From assembly GCA_032173965.1 (NCBI GenBank), contig JAVUNC010000004.1, positions 22,917,001 through 22,981,000 on the forward strand: 64,000 nt of DNA, in the 5' to 3' direction. Shown piece by piece: positions 62,633 to 64,000 of the stretch. The translations under genes and the position numbers were made by a program. Within the stretch, counting starts at the first letter, position 1, and every line of letters starts with the position of its first letter. This DNA comes from Sitta carolinensis (Eukaryota > Chordata > Aves > Passeriformes > Sittidae). The notes under the pieces are model-generated. The model did no database searches. It was not told the origin of the DNA and saw only the letters and a list, made by a program, of their open reading frames with translations.

Positions 62633-62990
62633 GTACCGCCTCGCCCGCTGTGCGGTGGCTTCTCCCGGCGCGGCCGAGGGGAGCCGCCGGGCTGGCGCGG
62701 GCTCCGCGCTGCCCCCGCCCTCTGTCTCCTTGCGGCTCTTGCTCCGGCGCTTCCCGGCAGGGCGGGTGACGCGCCGCTGAGTGGGCCCGTCCCGCGGTCG
62801 CGGGGTGCTCGGGACTCCCCGGCCGGCTGCTCTGACTCGCCGCCAAGCCCGCGGTCCCGGCGGCGGGGCCTGCACGGCCCCGGGTGGCAGCGGGTTGGTC
62901 CCGGGCGCAGGCCCGGCCCCGCCGGCGCGGGCAGGGCCGGCACCCTCCGCTCGTGTGCTGCCGTTGGGGGCCTCCCGCTGGGGCACTGCC

Positions 62991-63929
62991 CAGCGACAAC
63001 GCTGTTCTTCCTCCCCCGGTCAGTCGGGGCTTTCTGCTGCGTCTCTAAATTTCTGCCTCGCCAAGTTGCCCTCTCATGGCCATTTTTCTCTTCGATCAAC
63101 GCCTTCTCTGAGAACTTTTAAGGCTGGCGTTTACAAAAACTAATCTCTACTCAGAGCTCTTCTAGTGCAAAGAACCGCCACGCATTTCCTTCCTCATTTT
63201 CCTTTCCATCAACTGTACAAAACTGCAAAAAGCCTTGCCTTTTCCTGGAGTATATTTGATTAACTAAAATTGACTAATTATTGTAAAATACACCTATGAT
63301 CCTGCTGCAGGTGCCTGGAGTTCTGAAGTAGCATTCCTTTAAGTTCCTAGTTAGACCTTTACTGAAATGTCCGAACTGTTTTTCTAGGAGAATTTTAGCT
63401 ATGAAAGTTTTAAAATATTTGTTGTAAGAGGAAGATACTGTCTTTTTAAATGCAAGTGCATTGTTTTTCACACTTGAACTGTCAAGGAAAAAAGCAACTC
63501 TGGCAGAATATGCAGAATTTAGAATTGTCTTAAATTCCCATTTATATCTGGAGATGTAGTATTGATAATAAAATTTTTCCTAGTGCTTTGCATGAGGGAG
63601 TGCTTTGTTTCACATTTCTCTTGTATGTCAAAAATATTTCTAGTAATTGTAGAAATATTTTAATCTTTATTAAAGTACTTCTGTTGTTATGAATAATTGG
63701 AGCATTATTGTGGTTTTTATTTAGAAGTAAGACAGATGAGACTACATAAATAATTAACCAGAAAGACATGCTCAGTTATCTTATTAGCTAAGATAATTAA
63801 GCAATATTTGCAATAATTAAGCAATAAATGCTAATAAATAATAATTAAGCAATAAATGCTAAGGATGAGCCTTTTAAGTAAGACTGAGAGTTTAATTTTT
63901 TTTATTTATTTATTTATTTATTTTCGTAG
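62991..63929 (+). other. putative first intron
   Basis: AT-rich sequence follows the CpG island. A 21-base motif with the core ATAATTAAGCAATAAATGC occurs three times (63792, 63813, 63841; the first diverged), and a (TTTA)n run lies at 63899-63923 just before a TTTTCGTAG acceptor. No gene or transposon is recognised. Confidence 0.45.
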
Positions 63930-64000
63930 AGTTGTCTGGCCTTTGCATAAAGTTCGTTTTGGTCAATTGCTGTTTCTCCAGTTTTTAGAATTTTCCTCAC
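63930..64000 (+). CDS. possible second exon, acceptor uncertain, truncated by window end
   Basis: Three acceptors are possible: after TTTTCGTAG (exon from 63930), after TGTTTCTCCAG (from 63982), or after TTTTTAG (from 63988). Joined in phase to the single leftover base of exon 1, the first gives an open frame of 19 whole codons before TAG at 63985-63987; the other two stay open to the window edge. The 63982 acceptor has the best pyrimidine tract. The choice cannot be made without sequence to the right. Confidence 0.25.

Larger units (their letters stand above)
62420..62990. promoter_or_regulatory. CpG island promoter
   Basis: Base composition changes abruptly at about 62420 to a GC-rich, CpG-dense block of roughly 570 bases, the only one of this kind in the window. 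It carries putative factor sites at 62537-62588 and a translation start with a splice donor at 62614-62632. Such islands mark housekeeping or cell-cycle promoters and are often bidirectional. Long frames through it (up to 211 codons on the minus strand) reflect GC richness, not genes. Confidence 0.88.

Noticed and set aside
62391..63143. Frames of 120-211 codons across the CpG island
   Set aside because: They overlap in many frames on both strands because GC-rich DNA has few stops; only the short first exon has promoter and splice context.

Overview
The window looks like bird nuclear DNA, most likely from a songbird-type genome. The evidence is a set of CR1 LINE 3' ends, several carrying the typical terminal ATTCTATG-like octamers, together with long solo retroviral LTRs, an AT-rich background with few genes, and one sharp CpG island. 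There are no bacterial, phage or organellar genes. The songbird assignment is an inference from the density of young-looking LTRs, not a direct observation.

Layout. Positions 1-5.5 kb are AT-rich non-repeat DNA with two weak minus-strand exon candidates. Positions 5.54-8.12 kb are a three-layer nest: a CR1 3' end, split by a 2.27 kb LTR insertion, which is itself split by a 644 bp LTR with a perfect 6 bp target duplication. Positions 10.47-12.34 kb hold a second, 1.88 kb copy of the first LTR family with a perfect 5 bp target duplication and a 39 bp minisatellite in its upstream part. Positions 13.4-33.8 kb are mostly unrecognised AT-rich DNA, containing the best hidden coding exon (minus strand, 21741-21889), a GC-rich patch near 24.4 kb, a CR1 tail, an A38 tract and a 13 bp-arm hairpin. 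An 818 bp CR1 copy lies at 33.8-34.6 kb, and a third copy of the long LTR family at about 41.2-42.45 kb abuts another CR1 and an older CR1/L3-like relic. A solo LTR with clear promoter and poly(A) signals is at 54.68-55.38 kb. CR1 copies at 57.0, 61.1 and 61.8 kb lead up to a CpG island at 62.42-62.99 kb.

Genes. The CpG island is the promoter and first exon of a plus-strand gene that runs out of the window to the right. Its sites (an NRF1-like palindrome, a TTTGAA element and an E2F-like GGCGGG) suggest cell-cycle control. Only a 19-base coding stub (MESVLK plus one base) is visible, so the gene is not named. A different, unnamed gene may lie on the minus strand to the left: one well-formed 149-base exon and two weaker, mutually phase-compatible ones are proposed. 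Everything else is intronic or intergenic DNA plus retroelements. None of the long open frames in the GC-rich repeats is a gene.
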